From: Chloroflexota bacterium
Lineage (GTDB): Bacteria; Chloroflexota; Chloroflexia; Thermomicrobiales; JADLAZ01
Direction: 5' to 3'
DNA: 22,037 nt
NCBI GenBank assembly: GCA_020849725.1
Contig: JADLAZ010000117.1
Coordinates: forward strand, 1-22,037
The notes under the pieces are model-generated. The model was not told where the DNA came from. It did no database searches and saw only the letters and a program-made list of their open reading frames with translations. Below are positions 1-8,235 of this stretch, piece by piece; within the stretch, counting starts at the first letter, position 1, and each line of letters opens with the position of its first letter. Position numbers and translations under genes: made by a program.

Positions 1-1401
1 ATGGACCGGCGGCACGTCACCTGGTTGAACGAAGAATTGCCGGCGCTCGTCGAGTCGGGTGTCCTGTCACCCGAGGCGGCAGCGCGGCTGCGCGCCCACT
101 ACGCGACCGCTGCCCCGGCCCAGGGCCGCGCCTGGGCGCTGGCCGCCTTCGGCATTCTCGGTGCGGTCCTGATCGGCGCCGGGGTCATCTTGCTGCTGGC
201 GCACAACTGGGACAGTCTCAGCCGTGAGGTGCGCACCGTCGTCGCCTTCGCGCCGCTGGTCATCGCCCAGGCGCTGGCCGGCTGGGTGCTGTGGACCGGC
301 CGCCAGGGCGCGGCCTGGCGCGAGGGCGCCGGCGCGGCCTGGGTGCTGGCCGTCGGTGCGACGATCGCCCTCGTCGGCCAAACCTATCACCTGCCCGGTG
401 ATTTCGCCGGCTTCATGCTGAGCTGGCTGCTGCTGGGTCTGCCGGTCGTCTACCTGCTGCAGGCGGCCACGCCGGCAGCGCTGTATCTGGCTGGCGCGGC
501 TGCCTGGGCGCTGGCCGCCCGTGGCGACGGGGCCAACCCGCACGGCTACTGGCTGCTGCTGGCGCTGATCGTGCCCTACCTGTGGAACCTGGCCATCGCC
601 GACCGCTTCCAGGTGCGCGCGGCGGTGCTGGGCTGGGTGCTGGGGCTGAGCCTGCTGCTGGCGGCCAGCGTCATCTTTGCCGCCGACATGCTCGCGCTCG
701 CGCTGCTGCCGGTGGGCGCTATCCTGGCGGTGTTCGTGCTGGCCGGCTGGCGCTGGTTCGGGGCGGCCCCGAGCGCCGGGCAGCGTCCCTTCCAGGTCAT
801 CGGCATCGTCGGCAGCGTCATCTACGCGACGCTGCACAGCTATCGCTTCCTCTGGGAGAACGGTGGGCAATTGCGCCCAGCGCTGGCGGAGGAGGTGAGC
901 CGCTGGGGCCAGGACTGGGCGGCCACACTCCCCCGGCTCGGTTGGCTGGCGGCGGCACTGGTGCTGTGGGCGCTGGCGCTGCGCGGCCGGGCCTGGCTGC
1001 CGGCGCTGTTCGGCAGCTTGCCGCTGGTGCTGCTGGCCGCCCACGCCGCCAACGATCTCGACCCGCGCCTGCGCCTGGGGCTGCCCCTCGGCGCGCTTGT
1101 CGTGAACCTGTACCTGCTCGTCCTCGGCGCCGGCACGCTGGCGGCCGGCCTACGCGCGCAGCGACTGGCCATCGTCAACGGTGGCATGGGCATCCTGGCG
1201 CTGCTGATCGTGGCGCGCTTCTTCGACAGCGACCTGAATTTCCTGGCCCGCGGCGTCGCCTTCTTGCTGCTGGGCATCGCCTTCCTGGCCATCAACATCG
1301 CGCTGATCATGCGCGGAGGAGGCCGCCATGCGACCAACCCGGCTGACCGTGGCGCTGTTTCTGCTGGTGGTGCTGGTGCAACTGGTGGCCCCGACCAGTG
1401 A
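1..1401 (+). CDS. DUF2157-family multi-pass membrane protein
   Basis: A 466-residue protein. The soluble N-terminus (about residues 1-42, with the pattern WLNEELPALVESGVLSPEAAARL) is the usual start of DUF2157 proteins. It is followed by about a dozen hydrophobic segments from residue 45 to 438, so it should sit in the cytoplasmic membrane. DUF2157 has no established biochemical role. The ATG is the first base of the window, so upstream signals cannot be seen, but the N-terminus looks complete for the family. The last 24 codons overlap the next gene in another frame, and this hydrophilic Gly/Ala-rich tail is probably a by-product of the overlap. Co-occurrence with a GDYXXLXY protein is a known pairing for this family and supports the call. 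Confidence 0.85.
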   Translation: MDRRHVTWLNEELPALVESGVLSPEAAARLRAHYATAAPAQGRAWALAAFGILGAVLIGAGVILLLAHNWDSLSREVRTVVAFAPLVIAQALAGWVLWTGRQGAAWREGAGAAWVLAVGATIALVGQTYHLPGDFAGFMLSWLLLGLPVVYLLQAATPAALYLAGAAAWALAARGDGANPHGYWLLLALIVPYLWNLAIADRFQVRAAVLGWVLGLSLLLAASVIFAADMLALALLPVGAILAVFVLAGWRWFGAAPSAGQRPFQVIGIVGSVIYATLHSYRFLWENGGQLRPALAEEVSRWGQDWAATLPRLGWLAAALVLWALALRGRAWLPALFGSLPLVLLAAHAANDLDPRLRLGLPLGALVVNLYLLVLGAGTLAAGLRAQRLAIVNGGMGILALLIVARFFDSDLNFLARGVAFLLLGIAFLAINIALIMRGGGRHATNPADRGAVSAGGAGATGGPDQ

Positions 1402-1903
1402 GATCGCCGGCCGCGAGTTGACGCTGCGCACCGGCACGCCGGTCAAGTTCCGCACCACGCCGGTCGACCCGGCGGATGCGTTTCGGGGCCGTTATGTCTG
1501 GCTCGACGTCGAGCAGAACACCGCGCCCGTGCCGGATGCCACCAGCTTTCGCACCGGCCAGCACGTCTTCGCCCTGATCGAAACCGACGCCACCGGTTTC
1601 GCCCACATCACCGGCCTATCGGCCACACGCCCGGCCAGCGGCCTGTTCCTGGCCGTGCCCGTGCGCTGGGTCGACCGCACCGCCGCCGGTGGCTACCAGG
1701 CCCATCTAGCCATGCCCTTTGACCGCTTCTACATGGAAGAGACGCTGGCCCCGATGGCCGAGGAGGCCTACCGGCGCGCCAGCGACGCCAGCCGGCAGCA
1801 AGCCTACATCGTCGTGCGCCTGCGCGACGGCCAGGGCGTGATCGAGGACCTGTACATCAACGACACACCGATCCGGCAGTTCCTGGCCACCGGCGGCCGC
1901 TAG
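1328..1903 (+). CDS. GDYXXLXY-domain membrane-anchored protein
   Basis: A 191-residue protein. Residues 7-21 form a hydrophobic N-terminal segment (signal anchor or signal peptide), so the rest is probably outside the membrane. The diagnostic motif is at residues 54-61 in the form GRYVWLDV, a variant of GDYxxLxY with Arg in place of Asp. The C-terminus carries the family's second conserved strand block (VVRLRDG...IEDLYIND). The ATG at 1328 follows a GGAGG Shine-Dalgarno by a few bases and overlaps the DUF2157 gene by 74 bp, so the pair is probably translationally coupled. Function is unknown; the two products are inferred to act together at the membrane. Its TAG stop shares the palindrome CTAG with the stop of the convergent gene on the other strand. 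Confidence 0.85.
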   Translation: MRPTRLTVALFLLVVLVQLVAPTSEIAGRELTLRTGTPVKFRTTPVDPADAFRGRYVWLDVEQNTAPVPDATSFRTGQHVFALIETDATGFAHITGLSATRPASGLFLAVPVRWVDRTAAGGYQAHLAMPFDRFYMEETLAPMAEEAYRRASDASRQQAYIVVRLRDGQGVIEDLYINDTPIRQFLATGGR

Positions 1904-2571
1904 CGCCGCAACTGCTCCGGTCGGAAGTCCGGCGCGGTGACGGAGACGATGCGGGCACGCTCGGCGGTATGGACGCGGGCGCACTCGGTGACGAGCGCCG
2001 CGCCGTCGATCTGCGTCGGCACCAGCACCAGCCCGTTCTCATCGCCGTGCAGGAGATCGCCCGGCGCGATCGCCAGGCCGTCGATCTCGACCGGCACATC
2101 GATGTCGAGGATGCCGATCGTGCCATGGGAGACGACCGTACCGGCGGCGAAGCAACGGAAGCCAAGCTGGCGCATGTCGGCCAGGTCACGCGCGCCGCCG
2201 TTGGTCAGCAATCCGACCGCGCCCAGCCGGCGCATGAGGGTGGCCATGATGCCGCCGACAACGCAACTGGTGAGCAGGTTCGGCCCGACCGCCTGCAGCA
2301 CGACGACTGCCGGCCGAGGGGCGGCTGCTAGCCGCTCGTAGAGCCGGATCGCACCCTCGTAGCCCTTGGGGCCGCCGGGCGTAGTCGTGTCGACCGTGGC
2401 CGTCACGGCGTAGCCAGCCATGACGCCCATCTCCGGGAACAAGCAGCGCGTTCGGACGCCGACATAGCCGGCGGTGCGGTCGCGCACGTCGAACGCTTCG
2501 ATCGCGTTGGCCACTGTCGGCGAGTCGATCGCCGCCAGGGCGGCCAGAACCTCAGGGTCGTACACTGCCAT
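1900..2571 (-). CDS. RraA-like / HMG-aldolase-family protein
   Basis: A 223-residue protein of the RraA / 4-hydroxy-4-methyl-2-oxoglutarate aldolase family (also annotated as dimethylmenaquinone methyltransferase-like). The conserved core is GGIMATLMRRLG (residues 106-117), then TNGGARD at 123-129. R128-D129 match the substrate-binding Arg and metal-binding Asp of characterised HMG aldolases. GDLLHGDENGLVLVP (171-185) is the family C-terminal signature. In place of the common V-DG before the RD pair it has TNG. Known members cleave 4-carboxy-4-hydroxy-2-oxoacids or decarboxylate oxaloacetate with Mg; the substrate here cannot be read from sequence. GGAGG lies five bases before the ATG. It is downstream of uppP on the same strand with a gap of about 85 bp. 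Confidence 0.82.
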   Translation of the reverse strand: MAVYDPEVLAALAAIDSPTVANAIEAFDVRDRTAGYVGVRTRCLFPEMGVMAGYAVTATVDTTTPGGPKGYEGAIRLYERLAAAPRPAVVVLQAVGPNLLTSCVVGGIMATLMRRLGAVGLLTNGGARDLADMRQLGFRCFAAGTVVSHGTIGILDIDVPVEIDGLAIAPGDLLHGDENGLVLVPTQIDGAALVTECARVHTAERARIVSVTAPDFRPEQLRR

Positions 2572-2622
2572 GCGTTCCTCCAGGAGGCCAGGAGTGCGGC
2601 GAGCCAGGTGGCTCAGGCGGGC

Positions 2623-2628
2623 AGTGTA
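2623..2628 (-). promoter_or_regulatory. possible -10 box upstream of the RraA-like gene
   Basis: TACACT on the minus strand, about 50 bp before the start codon at 2571, is an AT-rich island in very GC-rich DNA. No convincing -35 hexamer is seen. A short hairpin (AGAGCC/GGCTCT, 2631-2645) lies just upstream, between the end of uppP and this box. This would fit separate transcription of the downstream gene, but it has no T-tract. Confidence 0.3.
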
Positions 2629-2656
2629 GCAGAGCCGGCGGCTCTCCTGGCCCGCC

Positions 2657-3463
2657 TCACACCCGGCCAGCGGCGGCGAGCGCGATGATGAGCAGGCCGA
2701 GAACGATGCGGTAGACGGCGAAGAGAGCGAAGCTGTGGCCGCCGACGTAGCGCAGCAGCCAGCCGATACTCAGCCAGCTGACCGCGAACGTGACGGCCGT
2801 GCCGAACAGCACGTAGCCAATCTGTGTCGGCTCCAGCGTGCCGACGGTCTGCGCCAGCTCCAGGCCGGTGGCGGCGCCCAGCGTCGGGATAGCCAGGTAG
2901 AAGGAGAAGGCCGTCGCCGTGCGGCGGTCCAGCCCGGCCAGCAAGCCGCCGACGATGGCCGCACCCGAGCGCGACACGCCCGGCACGAGCGCGACCGTCT
3001 GCGCCAGGCCGATCGCCAGCGCCTGTCGCAGCGTCACCTTGCGGAGATGAAAGGTGTGTGGTGGCCCGTGGCGGCGGTCGACGATCAGGAAGACGAGGCC
3101 GCCAGCGATGAGCGTGCCGGCGTAGACCAGCGGCGTGGCATACAGCACCGACTTGATCAGCCCGTTCAGCGCCAGACCGACGACGGCGGCCGGCGTGAAG
3201 GCAACGGCAATGCCCAGCCACAGTTGCCGCGTCAGTGGGTCGTGGCGCACTTGTCGCGCCTGGGCAAGCAGATCGCGGGCGTAGTAGCCGATCACCGCCA
3301 GCACCGCGCCAAACTGGATCGCCACCTCGAACGTGCCACCCTGGCTGTGCTGGAAGCCGAGCAGCCGGCTGGCGAGCAGCAAGTGCGCCGTCGAGGAGAC
3401 GGGCAGGAACTCGGTCAGCCCCTCAACGATGCCCAGGATCAGGACCTGGATCCACTCGCTCAC
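2657..3463 (-). CDS. uppP: undecaprenyl-diphosphatase (bacitracin resistance protein)
   Basis: A 268-residue polytopic membrane protein of the UppP/BacA family. It dephosphorylates undecaprenyl diphosphate to recycle the lipid carrier for peptidoglycan and other surface polymers. Both family signatures are present. The first is GIVEGLTEFLPVSSTAHL at residues 11-28, with E14, E18, S23-S24 and H27 in the active-site positions. The second is PGVSRSG at 161-167, whose R165 corresponds to the catalytic Arg. Length is normal for the family. The start is a GTG at 3463 with GAGGAG eight bases upstream, and the N-terminus matches homologues. Its position beside glycosyltransferase genes fits a role in carrier-lipid recycling, although the neighbouring GT4 gene diverges from it. 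Confidence 0.95.
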   Translation of the reverse strand: MSEWIQVLILGIVEGLTEFLPVSSTAHLLLASRLLGFQHSQGGTFEVAIQFGAVLAVIGYYARDLLAQARQVRHDPLTRQLWLGIAVAFTPAAVVGLALNGLIKSVLYATPLVYAGTLIAGGLVFLIVDRRHGPPHTFHLRKVTLRQALAIGLAQTVALVPGVSRSGAAIVGGLLAGLDRRTATAFSFYLAIPTLGAATGLELAQTVGTLEPTQIGYVLFGTAVTFAVSWLSIGWLLRYVGGHSFALFAVYRIVLGLLIIALAAAGRV

Positions 3464-3813
3464 AAATGATGCTCCTCGGCGCGGCGCACTCCACGGTCAC
3501 GACCCGGCTGGTTCCACCCACACCGCCGTTCCGGAGCGACCTGACTCTACCGGCTCAGCCCGGCCACTGCCATCATTACCGGCCCTCCTGCCGTCGAGTC
3601 TACGCGCCGCACGGTGGGAAGCTCACCAGTCGCCGGCCGTCAGGAGCCAGGGTTCAGTGACAATCGATCACTGGATCGGACCTGCCGCCTGTGCGAGACT
3701 ACCGGCCACCGTCCACGACCGGGCGGGCCTGACGCGGGGAGCGGGGGCGTGCCACTGACGCGAGGCCGGCGACTGCTGGCCCCAGACGATCGCCGCAGGC
3801 CGGCCAGCACGCG
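3464..3813. other. 350-bp intergenic region between divergent uppP and GT4 gene
   Basis: No credible reading frame on either strand. It should carry the divergent promoters for uppP and the glycosyltransferase gene, but no clear -35/-10 pair was found. The most AT-rich spot is around 3657-3677 (GTGACAATCGATCACTGGA), which contains the short inverted pair GTGA/TCAC. No tRNA, riboswitch or terminator was recognised. Confidence 0.5.
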
Positions 3814-5343
3814 ATGACGGCGCGCCGGCGGCTCAGCCGCGCGCTGGACCGGCTGCCGGGTGGCGCGGTACTCAAGCGAGGCTATCGAGCGCTGCGGCCA
3901 CTGCCGGCGCGGTTGAGCCAGACGATCGAGCGGCTCCAGGTGCGGCTCACACCGGTTGACGCGCGACAGCTTCAGGCATTGGCCGACGTGACGGCGGCGC
4001 TCGACCTCGATCTACCGGCGCCGGCGCTGCTGGCTCGATTGAAGCCGGTGATGACGCGGGCCGATATGGCGCACCTGCTGGCGCTACTCGACTTCGTAGC
4101 CGACCGCCGCGCGGCAGCGCCGCGCATTCAGCACACGCGCGATCTCGCGCCGGTCGAGGCGCCGGCCCGGCGCACGATCGCGCTCATCTCTGGCGAGTTT
4201 CCGAATCCGCTGCACGGCGGGGGCACGCGCGTGTCGGACTTCCTCCGGCTGATGAGCCAGCACCACGACCTGCGGCTGTTCACAGTCTACACCGAGCACC
4301 AGGACGCGGCGGCGCTGGCGGCGCTGCGGTCGATGTGCGGCCAGATCATCACCGCCGACTACGCGACGTTCGAGGCCACGACCGACGGGCTGGTCACGCT
4401 GGCCGGCGCCGGCCCGATCGACGTCGCCCACTACGAGTGGCCGCGGGCGCTGCGCCACTACCGGCGTGCCGCCGCCGCCCGTCACCTCTACACCTGCCTC
4501 GAGGCGGTCAGCCTGCGCCTGCTGCTGGACCTGCGACGGCTGCCGCCCGGCGACCCGGCCTGGCTGCCGACGCTGGTCGCCCTGCTGAACAGCCTCGCTG
4601 TCGAAGTCGTCGACGCCGCACCGCTCGATGCCTGCATCACGCTCACCGAGCGGGATGCCGCGTTCCTGGCACGCTTCAACCCGGCCATGCCCTACTACGT
4701 CGTCAATCACGGCGTCACGCTGGACGAGTTCGCACTGCCCGACTGCCCGCCCGAGCCGCTGAGCCTGCTCTTCATCGGCAACTACCAGCACTACCCCAAC
4801 GAGGACGCGGTCCGGTTCTACTTCCGCGAGATCGACGGTCGCATCCGGCAGCGCCTGCCAGCGGTGCGCGTCTACATCGTCGGGGCCAATCCGACCCCGG
4901 AGATCCTGGCCCATCATGACGGCGACCGGGTGATCGTCACTGGCGCGGTGGCCGACTTCCGCCCGTTCGTCCAGCGCGCGGCGGTGTGCATCGCGCCGCT
5001 GGTGACCGGCGCCGGGCTGAGGACGAAGGTCATCCAGTACGCGGCGCTGCGCCGGCCGGCGGTGGTGACCTCGCTAGCGGCGGCCGATCTCCTCTTCGAG
5101 TCGGGCGTCGACCTGCTCATCGCCGATGAGCCAGTCGCGTTCGCCGCGCACGTGGTGGCGCTGCTGGAGGACCCGGCGCGTGCCCAGGCGATGGCCGCGG
5201 CCGCCTATGCGACGGTCGCGCGCTGCTACGACAACCGGCGCATCGTCGGGCAACTCTATCAGCTCTACGACCAGCTCGGCGTGCCGGCGGACGATCGGGC
5301 GTGCCCCGCGCCGGCCACCGGGGTGGAGGCGCCGCATGCCTGA
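3814..5343 (+). CDS. GT4-type (GT-B fold) glycosyltransferase
   Basis: A 509-residue protein. About 115 residues of unassigned, helix-prone N-terminus precede a GT-B glycosyltransferase. The acceptor-side domain starts at TIALISGEFPNPLHGGGTRV (121-140), with the glycine-rich loop of group-1 transferases. The donor-side domain starts near LLFIGNYQHYPNEDAV (318-333). APLVTGAGLRTKVIQYAAL (394-412) is the conserved nucleotide-sugar site seen in Glyco_trans_1_4 proteins. It presumably transfers a sugar from an NDP-sugar to a surface glycan or lipid-linked acceptor in the cytoplasm; donor and acceptor are unknown. No good Shine-Dalgarno precedes the ATG at 3814, so the exact start is less certain. 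The 3' end overlaps the next gene by 8 bp. Confidence 0.85.
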   Translation: MTARRRLSRALDRLPGGAVLKRGYRALRPLPARLSQTIERLQVRLTPVDARQLQALADVTAALDLDLPAPALLARLKPVMTRADMAHLLALLDFVADRRAAAPRIQHTRDLAPVEAPARRTIALISGEFPNPLHGGGTRVSDFLRLMSQHHDLRLFTVYTEHQDAAALAALRSMCGQIITADYATFEATTDGLVTLAGAGPIDVAHYEWPRALRHYRRAAAARHLYTCLEAVSLRLLLDLRRLPPGDPAWLPTLVALLNSLAVEVVDAAPLDACITLTERDAAFLARFNPAMPYYVVNHGVTLDEFALPDCPPEPLSLLFIGNYQHYPNEDAVRFYFREIDGRIRQRLPAVRVYIVGANPTPEILAHHDGDRVIVTGAVADFRPFVQRAAVCIAPLVTGAGLRTKVIQYAALRRPAVVTSLAAADLLFESGVDLLIADEPVAFAAHVVALLEDPARAQAMAAAAYATVARCYDNRRIVGQLYQLYDQLGVPADDRACPAPATGVEAPHA

Positions 5344-6982
5344 GCGTCCGACCGGCGCAAGGCGCGGCGCGTGGCGGACGCCTGTCTCGATCGTTGCCGG
5401 CATCGGGCTGGCCCTGCTGTACGGCTGCGTCGTGTACGTCGGCGCCCAGCGCACCCCCCTGCTGTTCGACGATGCACTCAACTGGCTGGTGGCGCTGAAC
5501 CTGCGCGACCACTTCGCCTACATCGGACGATACCAGCCGGCCCGGATCTACGACCCGGCCATGACCACCAACGGCCCGCTCCAAGACCTGGCGGCGGGTG
5601 CGTTGGCTGTGCTGCCGCTGGATGACGCCCGCTCACTCGTCCTGGCGGTGGCGGCCGCCACCCTGTGTCTGGCCGTCTTTCTGCTCTCCCGCTGGGCCGT
5701 GCTGCTGCTGATCACGCTGACCTTCGCCTGGCCGATCCTGTGGTACGCGCTGACGCTCTTCCTGGGCGAGGTGACGGCCACAGCGATGCTCCTCTTCGGG
5801 GTCACCGCCAGCGCGGCCGGGGCAGCGGCGGTGCGCCGGTCGGGGGCAACGGGCACGGCGTGCGTGTGGCGGATCAGCCGGCGCACGCGGGCCTTCTGGC
5901 TGGCCGGCGTCCTGTTCGGCGTCGCGATTGCCACCAAGCTCCTGGTCGTCCTGATCGTGCCGCTGGTCTGCCTGCCGGTGCTGGCGACCGGGCTGGCCAC
6001 GGACGCGTCGCCCTGGTCCAGCCTGCGCCGGCGGACGCTGCTGACGGCGGCCGTCGTCACGGGTGCGATCACGCTGGTCGCGCTGGTGTTCTTCGCCATC
6101 CAGGCCGCGGCGTCGGTGGCGCACTCCCTCGTCGCGCTGCGGGACGGCCGGCTGGGGTGGGTGGAGATCCGCGTGGTGCCGGAGGCACTGGCGCGGTTCG
6201 TCAATGGGCATGTAGGGATCGGGCGCCAGAACGCCGCCACGATGGTCACGGCCATGCCCCCGCCATTGCTCCGCCTGTTCTCCAGCCCAATCGTCGCGCT
6301 CCTGGCGGCCGGCGCGGCGACGGCGCTCGTCGTGCGCTCGCTGACGTATCTTCCACTGCTGGGCCTGCTGCTCATCCTGGCGGCGACGCCCGACGCCAAC
6401 GAGCGCCGGCTCCTGCCGTTGCTGTTCGTGCTGGTGTTCCTCGGCGCGACGATCGTCATCGGCGACTCGCCGCTCGGAGCGGTCCCGCGCTGGGCCGGCG
6501 CTGGCTGGCGCCGCGGCCGGCCGGCGCTGGTCGGCCTGGCGCTGGCCGCCGGGGTGGCCCTGGCGAGTCGCATTGGACCGACGACCTCCACCGCCTGGGC
6601 GGTGCTGGCGGCCGACCACGCAACCATGGTGCGGCAGGCGCGAACGCGCCTCGACTACACCCATGTCAACGCGAGCGCGATCGACATGACGCGGCTGGTC
6701 GAGATCGTCCAGTCGCGCGATGAGGTAATCGTCACCAGCGGCTGGTGGCAGTTCCCCGAGGTGGCTGTCCGATCGGGCGTGACCTTCTACGACCGCATGG
6801 CGCTGCCGAATCAGTCCCTTCGGGAGCGCCCGGGCGGGGTGCTGCTGCTGTTTGACGAGGCGCTGAAGACGTGGCCGGAAACCGATACCCGGCTGTGCGC
6901 CGGCGAGATCTACCGTCAGGGCACACTCGTGCTGTGCCGGTTCGCCCCTGGGTATCCCTTGAACGAGCGAGCACTGCCGTAG
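5336..6982 (+). CDS. GT-C-like polytopic membrane protein (probable glycosyltransferase)
   Basis: A 548-residue integral membrane protein with a TM helix at about residues 17-36 and roughly ten more to about residue 430, then a soluble C-terminal part. LLFDDALNW (42-50) places an Asp pair in the first extracytoplasmic loop, where GT-C (ArnT/PMT/GT39-like) enzymes have their catalytic acid. TTNGPLQDLAAG (77-88) resembles the next loop of such proteins. If so, it uses a polyprenyl-phosphate sugar at the outer face of the membrane. The frame is open from 5126, but the ATG at 5336 has GGAGG six bases upstream and overlaps the previous stop in ATGCCTGA, which is typical of translational coupling. 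The GT-C call rests on topology and the DD motif; a non-catalytic membrane protein is possible. Confidence 0.75.
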   Translation: MPERPTGARRGAWRTPVSIVAGIGLALLYGCVVYVGAQRTPLLFDDALNWLVALNLRDHFAYIGRYQPARIYDPAMTTNGPLQDLAAGALAVLPLDDARSLVLAVAAATLCLAVFLLSRWAVLLLITLTFAWPILWYALTLFLGEVTATAMLLFGVTASAAGAAAVRRSGATGTACVWRISRRTRAFWLAGVLFGVAIATKLLVVLIVPLVCLPVLATGLATDASPWSSLRRRTLLTAAVVTGAITLVALVFFAIQAAASVAHSLVALRDGRLGWVEIRVVPEALARFVNGHVGIGRQNAATMVTAMPPPLLRLFSSPIVALLAAGAATALVVRSLTYLPLLGLLLILAATPDANERRLLPLLFVLVFLGATIVIGDSPLGAVPRWAGAGWRRGRPALVGLALAAGVALASRIGPTTSTAWAVLAADHATMVRQARTRLDYTHVNASAIDMTRLVEIVQSRDEVIVTSGWWQFPEVAVRSGVTFYDRMALPNQSLRERPGGVLLLFDEALKTWPETDTRLCAGEIYRQGTLVLCRFAPGYPLNERALP

Positions 6983-7022
6983 CATCCCGCCGGCGCGGGC
7001 AACCACCGGGGCATGCGGGCCA

Positions 7023-8006
7023 TCAGAGCGCCACCGGCTCCGCCGGTGGCACGCCGCGCGCCAGGATGGCCCGCAGCGCGGCCTCGTCGAGCCGGACCGG
7101 CGGCGGCCGCTTGGCCAGCTCGGCGGCCCACTTGGCGGCAAAGGTGGCGCGGTTGTCCGCCTGGGCAGCCTTGGCGCCGCGCGTCAGATCGGTGCCGGCC
7201 GTGGCGCCTTCGAGGTGAACGACGACGCTCGCCGGCTGGTAGTAGACCCGCTTGCCGCGCGCGCGCAGCGCGAAGCAGTAGTCAGCATCCTCGTAATACA
7301 TCGGAGCGAAACGCGGGTCGAAGCCGCCGCCGGCCATGAACAGCGCGCGCCAGGTGGCCAGCAACGCTCCCGAGCAGTAATCGACCTCCCGCAGGACGGT
7401 GAAGAGCGGATCATCCGGATTGGGCGCGTTGCGCCCGACGTTCCAGCCGCTGCCATCGGCAAAGATGATGCCGCCGGCTTCTTGCAGCCGGCCGTCGGGA
7501 TAGAGCAGCTTGCCGCCGACGGCGCCGGCCTCGGGCCGATCGACCAGGACGTGCAGCAGCGGCTCCAGCCAGCCGGGGCGGGGCAGCGTGTCGCTGTTGA
7601 GGAAGACCAGCGCCTCGCCGGTCGCCGCGGCCGCTGCGCGGTTGCAGCTGTGGAGAAAGCGCAGATTCTGCTCGTTGCGCAGCAGCCGCAGGCGCGGCTC
7701 GGACGCGGCCAGCGCCGCCAGCGTGGCTGGCGTATCGTCCGTCGAGCCATCATCGATCACCAGCACCTCGAGCGCGAGCGTGGGCGGCACGGTCGCCAGG
7801 ACCTGGCGAATGCACGCGGCCGTCATAGCGGCTGTGTTGTAGGTGGCGATGATGATGCTGACGCTCGGCAGGCGCGGTGGTGGCCACGGCGTTGCCAGAC
7901 CGACCCGCGTGGGCGGATCGGGGAGCGGGCGCCGGCGACGCATAACCTCCACAGCCCGCCGCACGAGCGCCGCGACATCGGAGGAGCGCGGGAACCCAAC
8001 GCGCAC
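7023..8006 (-). CDS. GT2-family glycosyltransferase (rhamnosyltransferase-like)
   Basis: A 327-residue GT-A fold enzyme. VSIIIATYNTA (49-59) is the family start. IDDGSTDDT (84-92) binds the nucleotide, LNSDT (136-140) is the DxD-type metal site, and MYYEDADYCFALRARG (236-251) holds the ED catalytic-base motif. VDYCSGALLAT (208-218) is typical of the WbbL/rhamnosyltransferase-like branch of GT2. It should act in the cytoplasm on an activated sugar for a surface polysaccharide or glycoprotein; the donor is not identifiable. The start is a GTG at 8006 with GGGAGG six bases before it. It converges on the GT-C-like gene with only 40 bp between stops. Confidence 0.9.
   Translation of the reverse strand: MRVGFPRSSDVAALVRRAVEVMRRRRPLPDPPTRVGLATPWPPPRLPSVSIIIATYNTAAMTAACIRQVLATVPPTLALEVLVIDDGSTDDTPATLAALAASEPRLRLLRNEQNLRFLHSCNRAAAAATGEALVFLNSDTLPRPGWLEPLLHVLVDRPEAGAVGGKLLYPDGRLQEAGGIIFADGSGWNVGRNAPNPDDPLFTVLREVDYCSGALLATWRALFMAGGGFDPRFAPMYYEDADYCFALRARGKRVYYQPASVVVHLEGATAGTDLTRGAKAAQADNRATFAAKWAAELAKRPPPVRLDEAALRAILARGVPPAEPVAL
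7030..7050. terminator. hairpin at the convergent gene ends
   Basis: GCCACCGGC / GCCGGTGGC, a perfect 9-bp stem with a TCC loop. It lies inside the last codons of the GT2 gene and 48 bp after the stop of the opposing gene. There is no T-tract on either side. A role as a bidirectional terminator is inferred from position only. Confidence 0.35.
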
Positions 8007-8061
8007 GGGCAGCCTCCCGGCGGAACGGAGAATCAGCCAAGGTCAGACCTGGCGGCGAGTG

Positions 8062-8067
8062 ATCATA
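8062..8067 (-). promoter_or_regulatory. probable -10 box for the GT2 gene
   Basis: TATGAT on the minus strand matches the -10 consensus at five of six bases and lies about 55 bp before the GTG start. No clear -35 element is seen at 16-18 bp. Confidence 0.4.
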
Positions 8068-8172
8068 CCGGAGTGGGCTGAGGAGAGCCAGGAAGCGGAG
8101 GAGGTGGAGCAGGCCGAGTGGCTGATGGGTTCCCCCCGGCGCGCCTGGGCGACTCGGTGGGGGCGCGTCTGG

Positions 8173-8178
8173 TAGACT
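8173..8178 (+). promoter_or_regulatory. possible -10 box for the dehydrogenase-aldolase operon
   Basis: TAGACT lies about 58 bp before the first dehydrogenase start and matches the -10 consensus at four of six bases. No convincing -35 hexamer is visible, and the surrounding sequence is extremely GC-rich. The assignment is tentative. Confidence 0.3.
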
Positions 8179-8235
8179 GGGCGCGCGCCGGGAGCCGCCG
8201 GCCGTCGTCAGCCGGGTGCGGGGAGGAGAGGCGCC

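Noticed and set aside
2631..2645. Intrinsic terminator after uppP
   Set aside because: The AGAGCC/GGCTCT stem is only 6 bp and has no T-tract, so it was mentioned with the nearby promoter candidate and not called as a terminator.
5633..7141. 502-codon minus-strand frame opposite the GT-C-like gene
   Set aside because: Arg/Gln/Gly-rich, without motifs, antisense to a membrane protein with a good start and coupling to the upstream gene.
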